Source: Fermentibacter sp964564435
GTDB lineage: Bacteria > Fermentibacterota > Fermentibacteria > Fermentibacterales > Fermentibacteraceae
Assembly (NCBI GenBank): GCA_964564435.1
Contig: CAZMAT010000009.1
Span: forward strand, 1 to 64,000
Direction: 5' to 3'
DNA length: 64,000 bases
The translations under genes were made by a program, and so were the position numbers. The notes under the pieces were generated by a model. That model saw only the letters and a program-made list of their open reading frames with translations, was not told where the DNA came from and searched no databases. Below are positions 1 to 8,385 of this stretch, in pieces; positions within the stretch are counted from its first letter, which is position 1; each line of letters starts with the position of its first letter.

Positions 1-170
1 GTTCCGCCGCATATGGGGAGGAGGCTATGGCGGGAGCGAGAAAGTTAAAGGAGTTAAAAGCGTTCTGGGGGTCTCACCTTTCACCTTTTCATCCTTCCCA
101 TCCTGTCCATCGTTGCTTCTTCCGGCTTCCTTTCCCCCAACCTTTTCCTCTCTTCTCTCCTCTACCCTTC

Positions 171-353
171 CTATCCTGTCCATCCTGTCCATCGATGTTT
201 CCTGTTCCCCGCCTGCTGCTGACCCTCACTGCCCTGTAGCTCCACTGCTATCCTGTCCATCCTGTCCATCGATGTTTCCTGTTCCCCGCCTGCTGCTGAC
301 CCTCACTGCCCTGTAGCTCCACTGCTATCCTGTCCATCCTGTCCATCGATGTT
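171..353. repeat. 77-bp tandem repeat in leading intergenic region
   Basis: Two full 77-bp copies (171-247 and 248-324) are followed by a 29-base partial copy (325-353). Each copy opens with a doubled ATCCTGTCC motif and then a ClaI-like ATCGAT. A looser relative (CATCCTGTCCATCG) lies at 100-113. No convincing gene is present in 1-453; the short open frames here are translations of the repeat. A related doubled motif recurs on the opposite strand at 30151-30169, so this looks like a dispersed intergenic repeat. Confidence 0.85.
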
Positions 354-453
354 CTTCGTGCTTCCCTCGCCCCTTGCTCAACCCCGGCGCGCCGCGTAAG
401 GCGGGATTCGTTATCTTCGCGCGACCGGTTCACTCCCAGGGCTTAAGGAAGCA

Positions 454-1338
454 ATGGACGAGAAGCGCAAGGCTGCGCTGTTCCTCTCTGCGGGGACAGT
501 GATGTGGGGCTCCACCTTCCTGGTGGCGAAGGCCCTGTTCGCGTCCATGTCCTCCGGCGTGCTGCTCGCAGCGAGGTTCATCGTCGCGGCCGCCGTCCTG
601 GTGCCCTTCGCGGTCGCCTCGGCCAGGCGCGCGCCGTCGGGAGCCCCTCCCCTGTCACGGCTTATCGTTCCCTCGATCCTGCTCGGCCTCTCCCTCCTCG
701 GGGGATACGCATTCCAGCTCGCGGGTCTCCAGCATACCGGGCCGGGCAAGTCCGCATTCATCACCTCGCTCTACGTCGCCATAGCCCCGTTCGTCTCGTG
801 GCCGCTGTGCGGCAGGAGGCCGCGCCTCGTCCACTTCGCCTCCGTGGGAATCGCTCTCGCCGGCGTGTGGCTCCTGGCCGACCCCTCCGGCGGCATCGGG
901 ACGGGCGACCTCCTCACGGCCGCGAGCGCGGTGTTCTGGGCCGTCGAGATAGCCCTGATCGACAGGCTGTGGATACCGGGCCGCTCGCTCGAGATCACCA
1001 TGGGGATGCTCGCGGTCGTCGCCCTCGGTTCCCTCGCGCTGATCCCAGTCATGGGCGGGTTCACGATAGACCCGAACCCCGGTGCGCTCGCGGGCCTGCT
1101 GTACCTTTCGGTCTTCGCGACGAGCATGCTGATGTACTGGCAGATCCGCTGGCAGCCGAGCCTCGGCGGCGCCGTCTCCTCGCTCATCTACATCGGCGAG
1201 GCGGTCATAGCCGCCGCCGGCGGCGCGATCCTCCTGGGCGAGAGGCTGTCCACGGCGGGATGGATCGGCTGCGCCCTGGTGATCGCCTCCATCCTGCTTG
1301 CCTTCAGCCGCGAGCTCTGGGGCGGGGGCGCCTCGTGA
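454..1338 (+). CDS. EamA/DMT-family transporter
   Basis: A 294-residue integral membrane protein built almost entirely of hydrophobic segments, consistent with the ten-helix EamA drug/metabolite transporter fold: two five-helix repeats, roughly residues 5-135 and 150-288. The GxMxWGSTFLVAKALF start and the TGPGKSAFITSLYVAIAP segment near residue 95 are typical of the family. The ATG at 454 is preceded by an AAGGAAG ribosome site. The stop overlaps the GTG of the next gene by 4 bp, so the two are probably translated together. The substrate (amino acid, nucleoside or other metabolite) cannot be read from the sequence. Confidence 0.9.
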   Translation: MDEKRKAALFLSAGTVMWGSTFLVAKALFASMSSGVLLAARFIVAAAVLVPFAVASARRAPSGAPPLSRLIVPSILLGLSLLGGYAFQLAGLQHTGPGKSAFITSLYVAIAPFVSWPLCGRRPRLVHFASVGIALAGVWLLADPSGGIGTGDLLTAASAVFWAVEIALIDRLWIPGRSLEITMGMLAVVALGSLALIPVMGGFTIDPNPGALAGLLYLSVFATSMLMYWQIRWQPSLGGAVSSLIYIGEAVIAAAGGAILLGERLSTAGWIGCALVIASILLAFSRELWGGGAS

Positions 1339-2579
1339 GCACCGCACAGGGATACCGCGAGGGGCTGGGAGCCTTCTCGCGCAACGCCAGGCTCTTCATC
1401 TGGGGCGGGCTCTTCAACGGCCTCGGGATGTCGGTGTTCAGCCTGCTCTTCAACCTCTACCTCAAGGAGCAGTCGTTCACCGAGACCTCGATCGGACAGA
1501 TCCTGGCCGCGGGTTCCCTCGGGGCCGCGATCGCCGCCGTGCCGGCCGCCCTGGTGCTCGAGCGCGTGCGGACCAAGCTCGTCCTGGTCTGGTCCACCCT
1601 GCTCTCCTGCGCCTGCTACGTCCTCATGGTGCTGGCGGGCGACGTGCCGATGATCCGGCTGATGAGCCTGTCCGCCACGATGTTCGTCACCTTCTACAGG
1701 ATCGCTTCGTCGCCCTTCCTGATGGCCGAGAGCGGAGAGGGCGAGAGGATCTACGTCTTCAGCGTCAATTCGGCCGTGGGGATGCTGTCGAGCCTCATGG
1801 GATTCCTCTTCGGCGGGATGCTCCCCGGGCTCTTCACTGTCACGGGCCTGGCCGGCAGCGCCGCAGCCGCGCAGGAGTACTCGCTCTACTTCGCCGTGGC
1901 GGCCAGCCTGCTCGCGATCATCCCCTTCTCGCGCATAGAGGGCGACTCTCCCGCGCCCCGGGCTCCGGGGGGCTTCGTCCACAAGCTGAAGTCGTACGAC
2001 TGGAACGTGATCCGGCGGCTGATGATCCCGAAGATCTTCGTGGGCCTGGGAGCCGGCCTGGTCATCCCCTTCATGAACCTGTACTTCAGGAACGAGTTCG
2101 GGCTCGACCCGCCGAGGATCGGCTTCTACTTCTCGCTGATGCAGGTTGGCCTCTTCCTCGGGATGCTCTCGGCCCCCATCCTGACACGGAAATACGGGAT
2201 GGTGGGGAGCATCGTGCTGACCGAGCTGCTCTCGGTCCCGTTCATGCTGGTGCTGGCCCTCACGCGGAACCTTGCCCTGGCGGTCTCGGCCTTCGTGATG
2301 AGGGGCATGCTGATGAACATGAACCTGCCGATATCGGCCAATTTCGAGATGGAGATCCAGAAGCCGGAGGACAGGCCCTTCACCAATGCGGTATCCGCCA
2401 TCGCCTGGAACGGATCGATGACCCTGAGCGCGGCCGCAGGCGGCGCGATAATCGACAGGTACTCCTTCGCCTTCTCGTTCTATGTCACCATTGTCTTCTA
2501 CCTGCTGTCGGCGGGTTCCTACTACCTGCTGCTGGGAAGGCGCGGGAACGGCAGGGGGGGCGCCCCCGCAGAAGCGTGA
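1335..2579 (+). CDS. Major facilitator superfamily transporter
   Basis: A 414-residue permease starting at GTG 1335 inside a GTGA overlap with the upstream EamA gene; the frame is open further upstream only as antisense-like noise. It begins after a short cytoplasmic lead (STAQGYREGLGAFSRNARLF) and shows about twelve hydrophobic helices split by a charged central loop near residues 205-225, the usual MFS layout. LYLKEQSF followed by G-rich helix 2 resembles multidrug or sugar efflux MFS branches. Substrate unknown. It converges with the HD-GYP gene only 11 bp downstream. Confidence 0.88.
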   Translation: MSTAQGYREGLGAFSRNARLFIWGGLFNGLGMSVFSLLFNLYLKEQSFTETSIGQILAAGSLGAAIAAVPAALVLERVRTKLVLVWSTLLSCACYVLMVLAGDVPMIRLMSLSATMFVTFYRIASSPFLMAESGEGERIYVFSVNSAVGMLSSLMGFLFGGMLPGLFTVTGLAGSAAAAQEYSLYFAVAASLLAIIPFSRIEGDSPAPRAPGGFVHKLKSYDWNVIRRLMIPKIFVGLGAGLVIPFMNLYFRNEFGLDPPRIGFYFSLMQVGLFLGMLSAPILTRKYGMVGSIVLTELLSVPFMLVLALTRNLALAVSAFVMRGMLMNMNLPISANFEMEIQKPEDRPFTNAVSAIAWNGSMTLSAAAGGAIIDRYSFAFSFYVTIVFYLLSAGSYYLLLGRRGNGRGGAPAEA

Positions 2580-2590
2580 AACGGCGGGCT

Positions 2591-3673
2591 TCAGGAGTTC
2601 CGGGAGCCGCCGTATAGATAGGTTTCGAGCGCCTGCACCACCGCAGGGTCGAACGAGGAACCCGCCTCGCGCCGGATCGAGGCGAGAGCATCGCTGACGC
2701 TCATCGGGTCGCGGTAGTGCCTCTTGGCCGTGAGCGCCTCGAACACGTCCGCGACCGCGATGATCCTTCCCCCCAGCGAAATAGCGTCGCCGGGAAGCCC
2801 CGAAGGGTAGCCCGACCCGTCCATCCTCTCGTGGTGCTCGAGGGCGAACCTCGCCACCGATCCCAGGTCCTCCTCGAACTCGATGGCGTTCAATATTCTC
2901 CCGGTCTGCTCGACATGGCTCCGCATCACCTCGGTCTCGGCGGGGTCGAGGGGGTCGGGCTTGCGCAGGATGGCGTCGGGCACGCCTATCTTGCCGTAGT
3001 CGTGCAGCAGTGCGGCGTACTCTATCTCCCTCACAACCGCCGCCGGCAGGCCCATGGCCCTGGAGATGCCGCCGGCGTACTTCATCACGTTCCCGCTGTG
3101 GCCCGCCGTCATGGGATCACGAGCCTCGATCGAGTATGCGAGCGCCTGGATGAGGGATTCGAGCATGCGCCGCCTCTTCTCGTACAGCGAGACGTTCTCG
3201 ATCGTGACGCCCGCCTCGGCCGCCACGGCCTCGAGGAAGTCGGCATCCTCGGGCGTGAAGATGCCGCCCCGCTTGTTCACGGCCTGGAAGACTCCGGTCA
3301 CCTCTCCGCGGGTGTCGCGGATCGGCACGGTGAGTGCGTTCCGCGTCGTGAACCCGGTGGAGCGGTCCACCGAGGAGTCGAAGCGCTCGTCGCGCGATAC
3401 GTCGGAAGTGATCAGGGTCGTGCCCGTGCGGAGGACATGGCCCGCCAGCCCGCGGTCGGCGTCGAGCCAGATCTGCCTGTCGAGTCCTTCGGCAACCACC
3501 GACCAGAGTGCGTTCCTGGCCCTGTCGAAGATGAACACGGTGGAGCGCTCGGCGCCTATCGATTCGGATGTCTCCCTCGCCAGGAGGGTGAGGAGCGCGT
3601 CGAGGTTCCGCACCCTGTTGATGGCCTTGAGGATCCTGAATATCGAACCGAGTCGCCCTGCATCCCCGTCCAT
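2591..3673 (-). CDS. GAF-HD-GYP cyclic-di-GMP phosphodiesterase
   Basis: A 360-residue cytoplasmic signalling protein. Residues about 20-165 form a GAF sensor domain (GAERSTVFIFD, LTVPIRDTRGEVTGVFQAVNK). Residues about 170-350 form an HD-GYP domain with the metal ligand pair H224-D225 (LLHDYGKIGVP), H192, H280/H281 and the signature DGSGYP at 285-290. The complete motif set predicts an active c-di-GMP hydrolase tuned by a small ligand or redox cue through the GAF domain. The ATG follows GGGAGGCGGAA. It is divergent from the CHASE2 cyclase at 3813, putting two cyclic-nucleotide enzymes back to back. Confidence 0.92.
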   Translation of the reverse strand: MDGDAGRLGSIFRILKAINRVRNLDALLTLLARETSESIGAERSTVFIFDRARNALWSVVAEGLDRQIWLDADRGLAGHVLRTGTTLITSDVSRDERFDSSVDRSTGFTTRNALTVPIRDTRGEVTGVFQAVNKRGGIFTPEDADFLEAVAAEAGVTIENVSLYEKRRRMLESLIQALAYSIEARDPMTAGHSGNVMKYAGGISRAMGLPAAVVREIEYAALLHDYGKIGVPDAILRKPDPLDPAETEVMRSHVEQTGRILNAIEFEEDLGSVARFALEHHERMDGSGYPSGLPGDAISLGGRIIAVADVFEALTAKRHYRDPMSVSDALASIRREAGSSFDPAVVQALETYLYGGSRNS

Positions 3674-3757
3674 TTCCGCCTCCCGCCCTGCAGCCGGCCT
3701 CCATCGATTCTAGCCTTCTGCTGCTCCCGCAGGAAGAGCCGGGGTCCTCGCCATCCG

Positions 3758-3785
3758 TTGACTTGAACGGAGGCGGAACGATAAT
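3758..3785 (+). promoter_or_regulatory. Predicted sigma70-type promoter of the CHASE2 cyclase
   Basis: TTGACT (3758-3763) and GATAAT (3780-3785) are separated by 16 bp and lie 28 bp before the ATG at 3813, with GGAGG in between. Close to consensus; not experimentally supported. Confidence 0.5.
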
Positions 3786-3812
3786 GGCGGCAGCATACAA
3801 CCCGGAGGAATC

Positions 3813-5924
3813 ATGGACCTCGATCGCCGGCTCGCCAGGATCCCGTTCCCTATAAGACTGGTAGCGCTCGCGGCCGTCTGTGCGGTCGTGCTCCTGCCCG
3901 TTTCCAGGCTCGGCTTCGTGCAGTCGCTCGAGAACCGTACGCTCGACCTGAGGTTCAAGGCCCACCCCACGCCGCCCGATCCCTCGATCATCATCGTGAC
4001 GGTCGACGGCGGCTCGCTCGAGCGCCTGCCCTGGCTCGGCTGGCCATGGCCTAGGCAGCTCTACGGCGACTGCCTGGGCGTCCTCCGGCGCTGGGGCGCC
4101 AGCGTTGTGGCTTTCGATGTGCTCTACGACCTTCCGTCCCTCTACGGGACGGCCGACGATGAAGCCCTCGGCGACAGCTCGGAGGCCTTCGGAAGCGCTG
4201 TCTTCGCCGTTGCCCTGCAGAAGCGCGACGGCAGGCCGATACCCGCGGCTGCGATCATGCCCGTGGAGGGCAGCTGGCCGGGTCTCGACTCGGCATGGAC
4301 CAGCACCCCCCCGTTCGACCCGATACTCGAAGGGGCCGCGGCCCTCGGCAACGTCTCCGCCGTCCCCGACGCCGACGGGGTGTTCAGGAGGGTGGGAGTC
4401 TTCACCGACACCCCCGACGGCCCGGTTCCATCCCTGGCCCTTGCCGCGGCCTGGCTCCATTCCGGCAGGCCGCCCGTCTCGCTCGAGCCGGGCCTTCTCT
4501 CGATCGGGAACGCCCGGATACCGCTAGACGAGGAATACCGGATGATCCTGAGGTTCAGGGGGCCCACGGCCACGTTCAGATACGTGCCGATAGCTGATCT
4601 GCTCGAGGCGATCCAGGCCGAGTCCTCCGGACAGCCATCCCCCGTCGACCCGGCCATATTCCGCGACGCCATCGTCTTCGTCGGCTACACCGCGCCGGGT
4701 CTGTACGACCTCAAGCCCACGCCCTACTCGGCCATCTGTCCAGGTGTCGAGGTGCACGCCAACACTGCGGACAACATCCTCGCCGGAGTCGCGATCCGGA
4801 GGGAGGGAACGCCGGTGGCGCTCGCATGCGCGCTTCTGGTGGCCCTGCTGTGCGCCGGGGCCTTCCTCGCGGGCAGGTCGGTGCTGCTCCAGGGGCTGGC
4901 CGGCCTTGCGGTGCTCGCGGCTTATTCCGGGGCGGCATTCCTCGCATTCTCGCAGAACATCTGGCTGGAGGCGGTCTATCCCCTCTCGGCGGGCGCGGCG
5001 GCCCTCCTGGCCGGCAGCATCCTGTCGTACGGGAACGCCAACAGGCAGCGGAAGGAGATCCGGGCCGCGTTCTCGCAGTACCTTTCACCCACGGTCGTCG
5101 AGCAGCTCTCCAGACGCCCCGAGCTGCTGGTCCTCGGGGGCGAACAGAAGGTCATGACGGCATACTTCTCCGATCTGGCGGGCTTCACCTCCTTCTCCGA
5201 GAAGCTCTCTCCGTCGGAGCTGGTGCGCCTTCTGAACCGTTATCTGAGCATGATGACCGACACGATCCTCGAGCACGGGGGAACGCTGGACAAGTACATC
5301 GGCGACGCGATAGTCGCATTCTGGAACGCCCCCCTGCCGTGCGGGGACCATGCCGCGGCGGCCTGCAGGGCCGTGCTCGCGATGAGGGACTCGCTGGCCG
5401 AACTGAACGCGGTGCTGTCGGCGGAGGGCCTGCCCGAGCTGAAGCCCAGGACAGGGCTCAACACCGGCCTGATGACGGTGGGCAACATGGGCTCTTCGCG
5501 CAGGTTCGACTACACGATGATGGGCAGCTCGGTCAACCTCGCGTCCAGGCTCGAAGGGGTCAACAAGGCCTACCGCACCCGCATCATGGCCTCGAGGGCC
5601 ACGGTGGAGGCCGCGGGCGACGGGTTCCTCTTCCGAGAGCTCGATTCCATCCGCGTCGTCGGACAGAAGACCCCCGTGGACATATTCGAGCTGCTTGGCT
5701 ATCGTGGTCTGGTTCCGGAGGAGACGATGAGGACAGCCGCGCTCTACGCCGAGGCCCTCGAGGTCTACCGGGCATCGGGGTTCGAGCGGGCGGCCGCCAT
5801 GTTCGATCCACTCGCCGCGGCAGGGGACGGTGCGTCCTCGGTCATGGCGAAGCGTAGCGCCGAGTACGCCGGCAGACCCCCCGCGGAGGGCTGGGGCGGC
5901 GTGTTCGACATGACATCCAAGTGA
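3813..5924 (+). CDS. CHASE2-domain class III adenylate cyclase
   Basis: A 703-residue membrane sensor. After an N-terminal helix (about 15-32) comes a periplasmic CHASE2 domain (about 40-325, with LDLRFKAHP and VFVGYTAPGLYDLKPTP), three helices (about 330-410), and a class III cyclase domain (about 440-640). The metal aspartates sit in FSDLAGFTSF and LDKYIGDAIVAFWN. The substrate-region motif FDYTMMGSSVNLASRLE, with Lys in DKYIGD, favours ATP over GTP. It should make cAMP in response to an extracytoplasmic signal. The length is typical for the family. GGAGGAATC precedes the ATG. The next gene follows after 10 bp. Confidence 0.93.
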   Translation: MDLDRRLARIPFPIRLVALAAVCAVVLLPVSRLGFVQSLENRTLDLRFKAHPTPPDPSIIIVTVDGGSLERLPWLGWPWPRQLYGDCLGVLRRWGASVVAFDVLYDLPSLYGTADDEALGDSSEAFGSAVFAVALQKRDGRPIPAAAIMPVEGSWPGLDSAWTSTPPFDPILEGAAALGNVSAVPDADGVFRRVGVFTDTPDGPVPSLALAAAWLHSGRPPVSLEPGLLSIGNARIPLDEEYRMILRFRGPTATFRYVPIADLLEAIQAESSGQPSPVDPAIFRDAIVFVGYTAPGLYDLKPTPYSAICPGVEVHANTADNILAGVAIRREGTPVALACALLVALLCAGAFLAGRSVLLQGLAGLAVLAAYSGAAFLAFSQNIWLEAVYPLSAGAAALLAGSILSYGNANRQRKEIRAAFSQYLSPTVVEQLSRRPELLVLGGEQKVMTAYFSDLAGFTSFSEKLSPSELVRLLNRYLSMMTDTILEHGGTLDKYIGDAIVAFWNAPLPCGDHAAAACRAVLAMRDSLAELNAVLSAEGLPELKPRTGLNTGLMTVGNMGSSRRFDYTMMGSSVNLASRLEGVNKAYRTRIMASRATVEAAGDGFLFRELDSIRVVGQKTPVDIFELLGYRGLVPEETMRTAALYAEALEVYRASGFERAAAMFDPLAAAGDGASSVMAKRSAEYAGRPPAEGWGGVFDMTSK

Positions 5925-5934
5925 GGAGTGGGGA

Positions 5935-6471
5935 ATGGCTGTTCTGGCGCTGATGCTGGCACTGCTCGCCTCCGACACGGCCCTCTCGGCCGGCGACGAG
6001 GCGACCGTGAAGGTGATGAGGCAGTATGTCTTCCCGTCGCCTGCCTTCTATGCCCAGCCCATCGCGGAGCTGGAGCTCGGGCAGGTGCTGACGGTCCTCG
6101 AAGTCGGCAACCAGTGGTTCAGGGTCTCGGTCTCGTCATCCCTGAGCGGATGGGTGCACGCCACGGCGCTGACCTCGGCTTCGGCGGGGTCGGGCTCGGT
6201 ACAGTCGGGCTCCGGTTCCGTCACCCAGGACGAGGTCACGCTCGCCGGCAGGGGCTTCAACTCCGACGTAGAGGCCCAGTACGAGAGCGACAACCCCTCG
6301 CTGGAGTTCGATGCGGTCGACAGGATCGAGGCCTTCGAGATAACCGAGGCTTTCATGAACGCCTTCCTGGCCGACGGCGGGCTGGTAGACCCTGCACTGC
6401 TGCCCGAAGTCTCCGGAGAGGCGCCCCAGACGCCGCCTGCGGGCGGGACGTCGAGGGGGGGATCGAGATGA
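5935..6471 (+). CDS. Secreted SH3-like domain protein
   Basis: A 178-residue protein with a hydrophobic signal peptide (about 1-19, ending DTALSAG). A bacterial SH3-type segment follows at about 25-80 (LELGQVLTVLEVGNQWFRVS, then SGWVHATAL), a fold commonly used to bind cell wall. The rest is acidic and Ser/Gly-rich with no recognised domain. The gene sits 10 bp after the cyclase and overlaps the M48 protease start by 4 bp (ATGA). It is therefore probably a periplasmic partner of that protease; this role is inferred from position. Confidence 0.75.
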   Translation: MAVLALMLALLASDTALSAGDEATVKVMRQYVFPSPAFYAQPIAELELGQVLTVLEVGNQWFRVSVSSSLSGWVHATALTSASAGSGSVQSGSGSVTQDEVTLAGRGFNSDVEAQYESDNPSLEFDAVDRIEAFEITEAFMNAFLADGGLVDPALLPEVSGEAPQTPPAGGTSRGGSR

Positions 6472-7442
6472 CGCACCTCCTGCTTGTGCTCGGCCTCGTG
6501 GCATGGGGCCTCGACGACATCACCGACATCATCGAGAGCGATGACGCGCAGACCGCCATCGGCGTGGTGGACGCCTTCGCGCAGGCCGGGCGCGGGATAT
6601 CCGACAGCGAGGAGTACTACATCGGCCGTGCAGTGGCCGCGAACATCCTCGAGACCTACACGCCGGTGGGCGGGTACCCCTTCCATTCCTATCTCAACTC
6701 CGTGGGCTCCTGGACGGCCATGAACTCGCCCAAGCCCTGCACATACGGCGGCTGGCACTTCCAGCTCCTCGGCTCGACCGAGATCAACGCCATGGCCTGC
6801 CCCGGGGGCACGATCTTCATCACCCGGGGGCTCCTCGACCAGATCCGCGACGAGGACGAGCTCGCGTGCGTCCTGGCCCACGAGATAGCTCACGTCTGCC
6901 TCAGCCACGGAATGGGCACTGTGCAGCAGGCCCGCTGGGTGCAGGCCTTCTCTGTCGCCGGGATGGCCGGTGCCGAGAGGTTCGGCTCCCAGGAGGTCCA
7001 GGAGGCCGCCGACAGCTACGGCGACGTGACTTCCGACATCACCGAGGCCCTCGTGACCAAGGGCTACTCCCGCGAGGCGGAGTCCTCTGCAGATAGCCTC
7101 GCAGCGATCATCGCGGCGAATGCAGGATACGATCCCGCAGGCCTTTCCCGGGTGCTCGGCAGGATGGCGGCAGTCTCCGGGCGCAGCGGTCCGGGCTTCT
7201 GGCAGACCCATCCCTCCCCCGAGGACAGGATGGAGGAGCTGGAGGACGTCGAAGGCGGCCAGACCCCCGGATACGAGGCCAGGAAGGCCCGGTTCGAGGA
7301 AGCCCTGGCGACCGCGGGTTCGCCTGCGGCCTACTCGGCGTCGGGCTCCCAGTCCTCCTCGACGGGATCATCGGGCAGCGGCTCCAGGGGTGGCTCGAGC
7401 GGGGGCTCCTCCGGCGGGTCCTCCGGAGGCAGGTCCAGATAG
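6468..7442 (+). CDS. M48-family zinc metalloprotease, exported
   Basis: A 324-residue protein starting at ATG 6468 in an ATGA overlap with the SH3 gene. It has a short hydrophobic N terminus (signal peptide or anchor, about 1-14). The M48 zinc site is H138-E139-x-x-H142 in LAHEIAHVCLSHG, with the third ligand E205 in EAESSADSLA. The C-terminal 40 residues are a Ser/Gly-rich low-complexity tail. The layout matches BepA/YfgC-like periplasmic proteases that act on misfolded outer-membrane proteins, but TPR repeats are not evident. The substrate is unknown. Confidence 0.88.
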   Translation: MTHLLLVLGLVAWGLDDITDIIESDDAQTAIGVVDAFAQAGRGISDSEEYYIGRAVAANILETYTPVGGYPFHSYLNSVGSWTAMNSPKPCTYGGWHFQLLGSTEINAMACPGGTIFITRGLLDQIRDEDELACVLAHEIAHVCLSHGMGTVQQARWVQAFSVAGMAGAERFGSQEVQEAADSYGDVTSDITEALVTKGYSREAESSADSLAAIIAANAGYDPAGLSRVLGRMAAVSGRSGPGFWQTHPSPEDRMEELEDVEGGQTPGYEARKARFEEALATAGSPAAYSASGSQSSSTGSSGSGSRGGSSGGSSGGSSGGRSR

Positions 7443-7489
7443 CGGCGGGGTCGCTCCGGCGCGAGCCCTGCCGCCCATCGGTGCATATC

Positions 7490-7525
7490 GGGGGCTGCCG
7501 TTCCCTGATCGGTGCGGCAGCCCCC
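7490..7525 (+). terminator. Strong hairpin after the M48 protease gene
   Basis: A perfect 11-bp stem (GGGGGCTGCCG, 7490-7500, with its complement 7515-7525) and a 14-nt loop, 48 bp after the stop codon. There is no U-tract on the plus strand, so it may be a transcript-end stabiliser rather than an intrinsic terminator. Confidence 0.5.
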
Positions 7526-7566
7526 GCCTATCCGGCGAAGAGATGGTTCGCGGGCGGCACACTGCG

Positions 7567-8385
7567 ATGAGACAGTTCCTCCTGGGGGTCTTCGTCTCCA
7601 TCCAGGCCCTGGCAGCCTGCTCCTCCCCGGAGCGCGTCCCCGATCCGGCCCCTGCCGGAGATCCTTCGCGAGCGGCCGGCCCTGGATTCGATACAAGGGT
7701 CGCCATCATCACAGACACGCTTGAACACGACAGGACGATGTTCACTCAAGGGCTGTGCTTCTACGACGGGGACATCTATGAATCTTCCGGGGGCTACGGC
7801 TCTTCGCGGCTCAGGCGGATCGCCTGGCCCTCGATGGAGATCCTGGACGAGGTCGTTCTGCCCGACAGCCTCTTCGCCGAGGGCATCGCGATAGTCGACG
7901 ACACCCTCTGCCTGCTGACCTGGCGCGAGGGCACCGCCCTGCGTTTCACTGTCCCCGATCTCGCGACGTGCGGATCGTTCCCGTACGATGGCGAGGGTTG
8001 GGGCCTCGCGGCCTCCGAAAGCCTTCTCTACATGAGCGACGGATCGGGGACGATCACTCTCCGCGATCCCTCGACGTTCGGTGAGCTGTATTCGATCGAG
8101 GTCAGGGCAGGGAGCTCGGTTGCTCCATTCCTCAACGAGCTGGAGTACCGCGACGGGGTTCTCTACGCCAACCAGTGGGGCCTGGGCACCATACTCGCCA
8201 TAGACGCAGCCACCGGGAGCGTAGCCTCGGTGATGGACGCCTCGGGGCTCCTCGACCCCTCCGGATGGTCGGGCGCCGACGTTCTCAACGGCATTGCCTT
8301 CGACCCGGGCGGCCGGATGATCCTCACCGGGAAGTGCTGGCCCTTCATGTTCGCCGTCGAGCAGGTCACTCCCCCGCGGGACTGA
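7567..8385 (+). CDS. Glutaminyl-peptide cyclotransferase, lipoprotein
   Basis: A 272-residue protein of the plant/bacterial beta-propeller glutaminyl cyclase family (PF05096 type). It should convert N-terminal Gln to pyroglutamate on exported proteins. Family hallmarks visible are FTQGLCFYDGDIYESSGGYG, LNELEYRDGVLYANQW, and the C-terminal DVLNGIAFDP followed by ILTGKCWP. The N terminus is a lipoprotein signal with the lipobox LAAC (acylated Cys near residue 18). ATG 7567 is chosen because it begins the signal peptide. The last 20 bp overlap the convergent hydrolase gene. Confidence 0.88.
   Translation: MRQFLLGVFVSIQALAACSSPERVPDPAPAGDPSRAAGPGFDTRVAIITDTLEHDRTMFTQGLCFYDGDIYESSGGYGSSRLRRIAWPSMEILDEVVLPDSLFAEGIAIVDDTLCLLTWREGTALRFTVPDLATCGSFPYDGEGWGLAASESLLYMSDGSGTITLRDPSTFGELYSIEVRAGSSVAPFLNELEYRDGVLYANQWGLGTILAIDAATGSVASVMDASGLLDPSGWSGADVLNGIAFDPGGRMILTGKCWPFMFAVEQVTPPRD

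Noticed and set aside
504..2579. A single 691-residue open frame spanning both transporters
   Set aside because: Its first 277 codons are an Arg/Pro-rich shadow of the EamA gene. The real MFS protein starts at GTG 1335 in a GTGA overlap, where membrane-type sequence begins.
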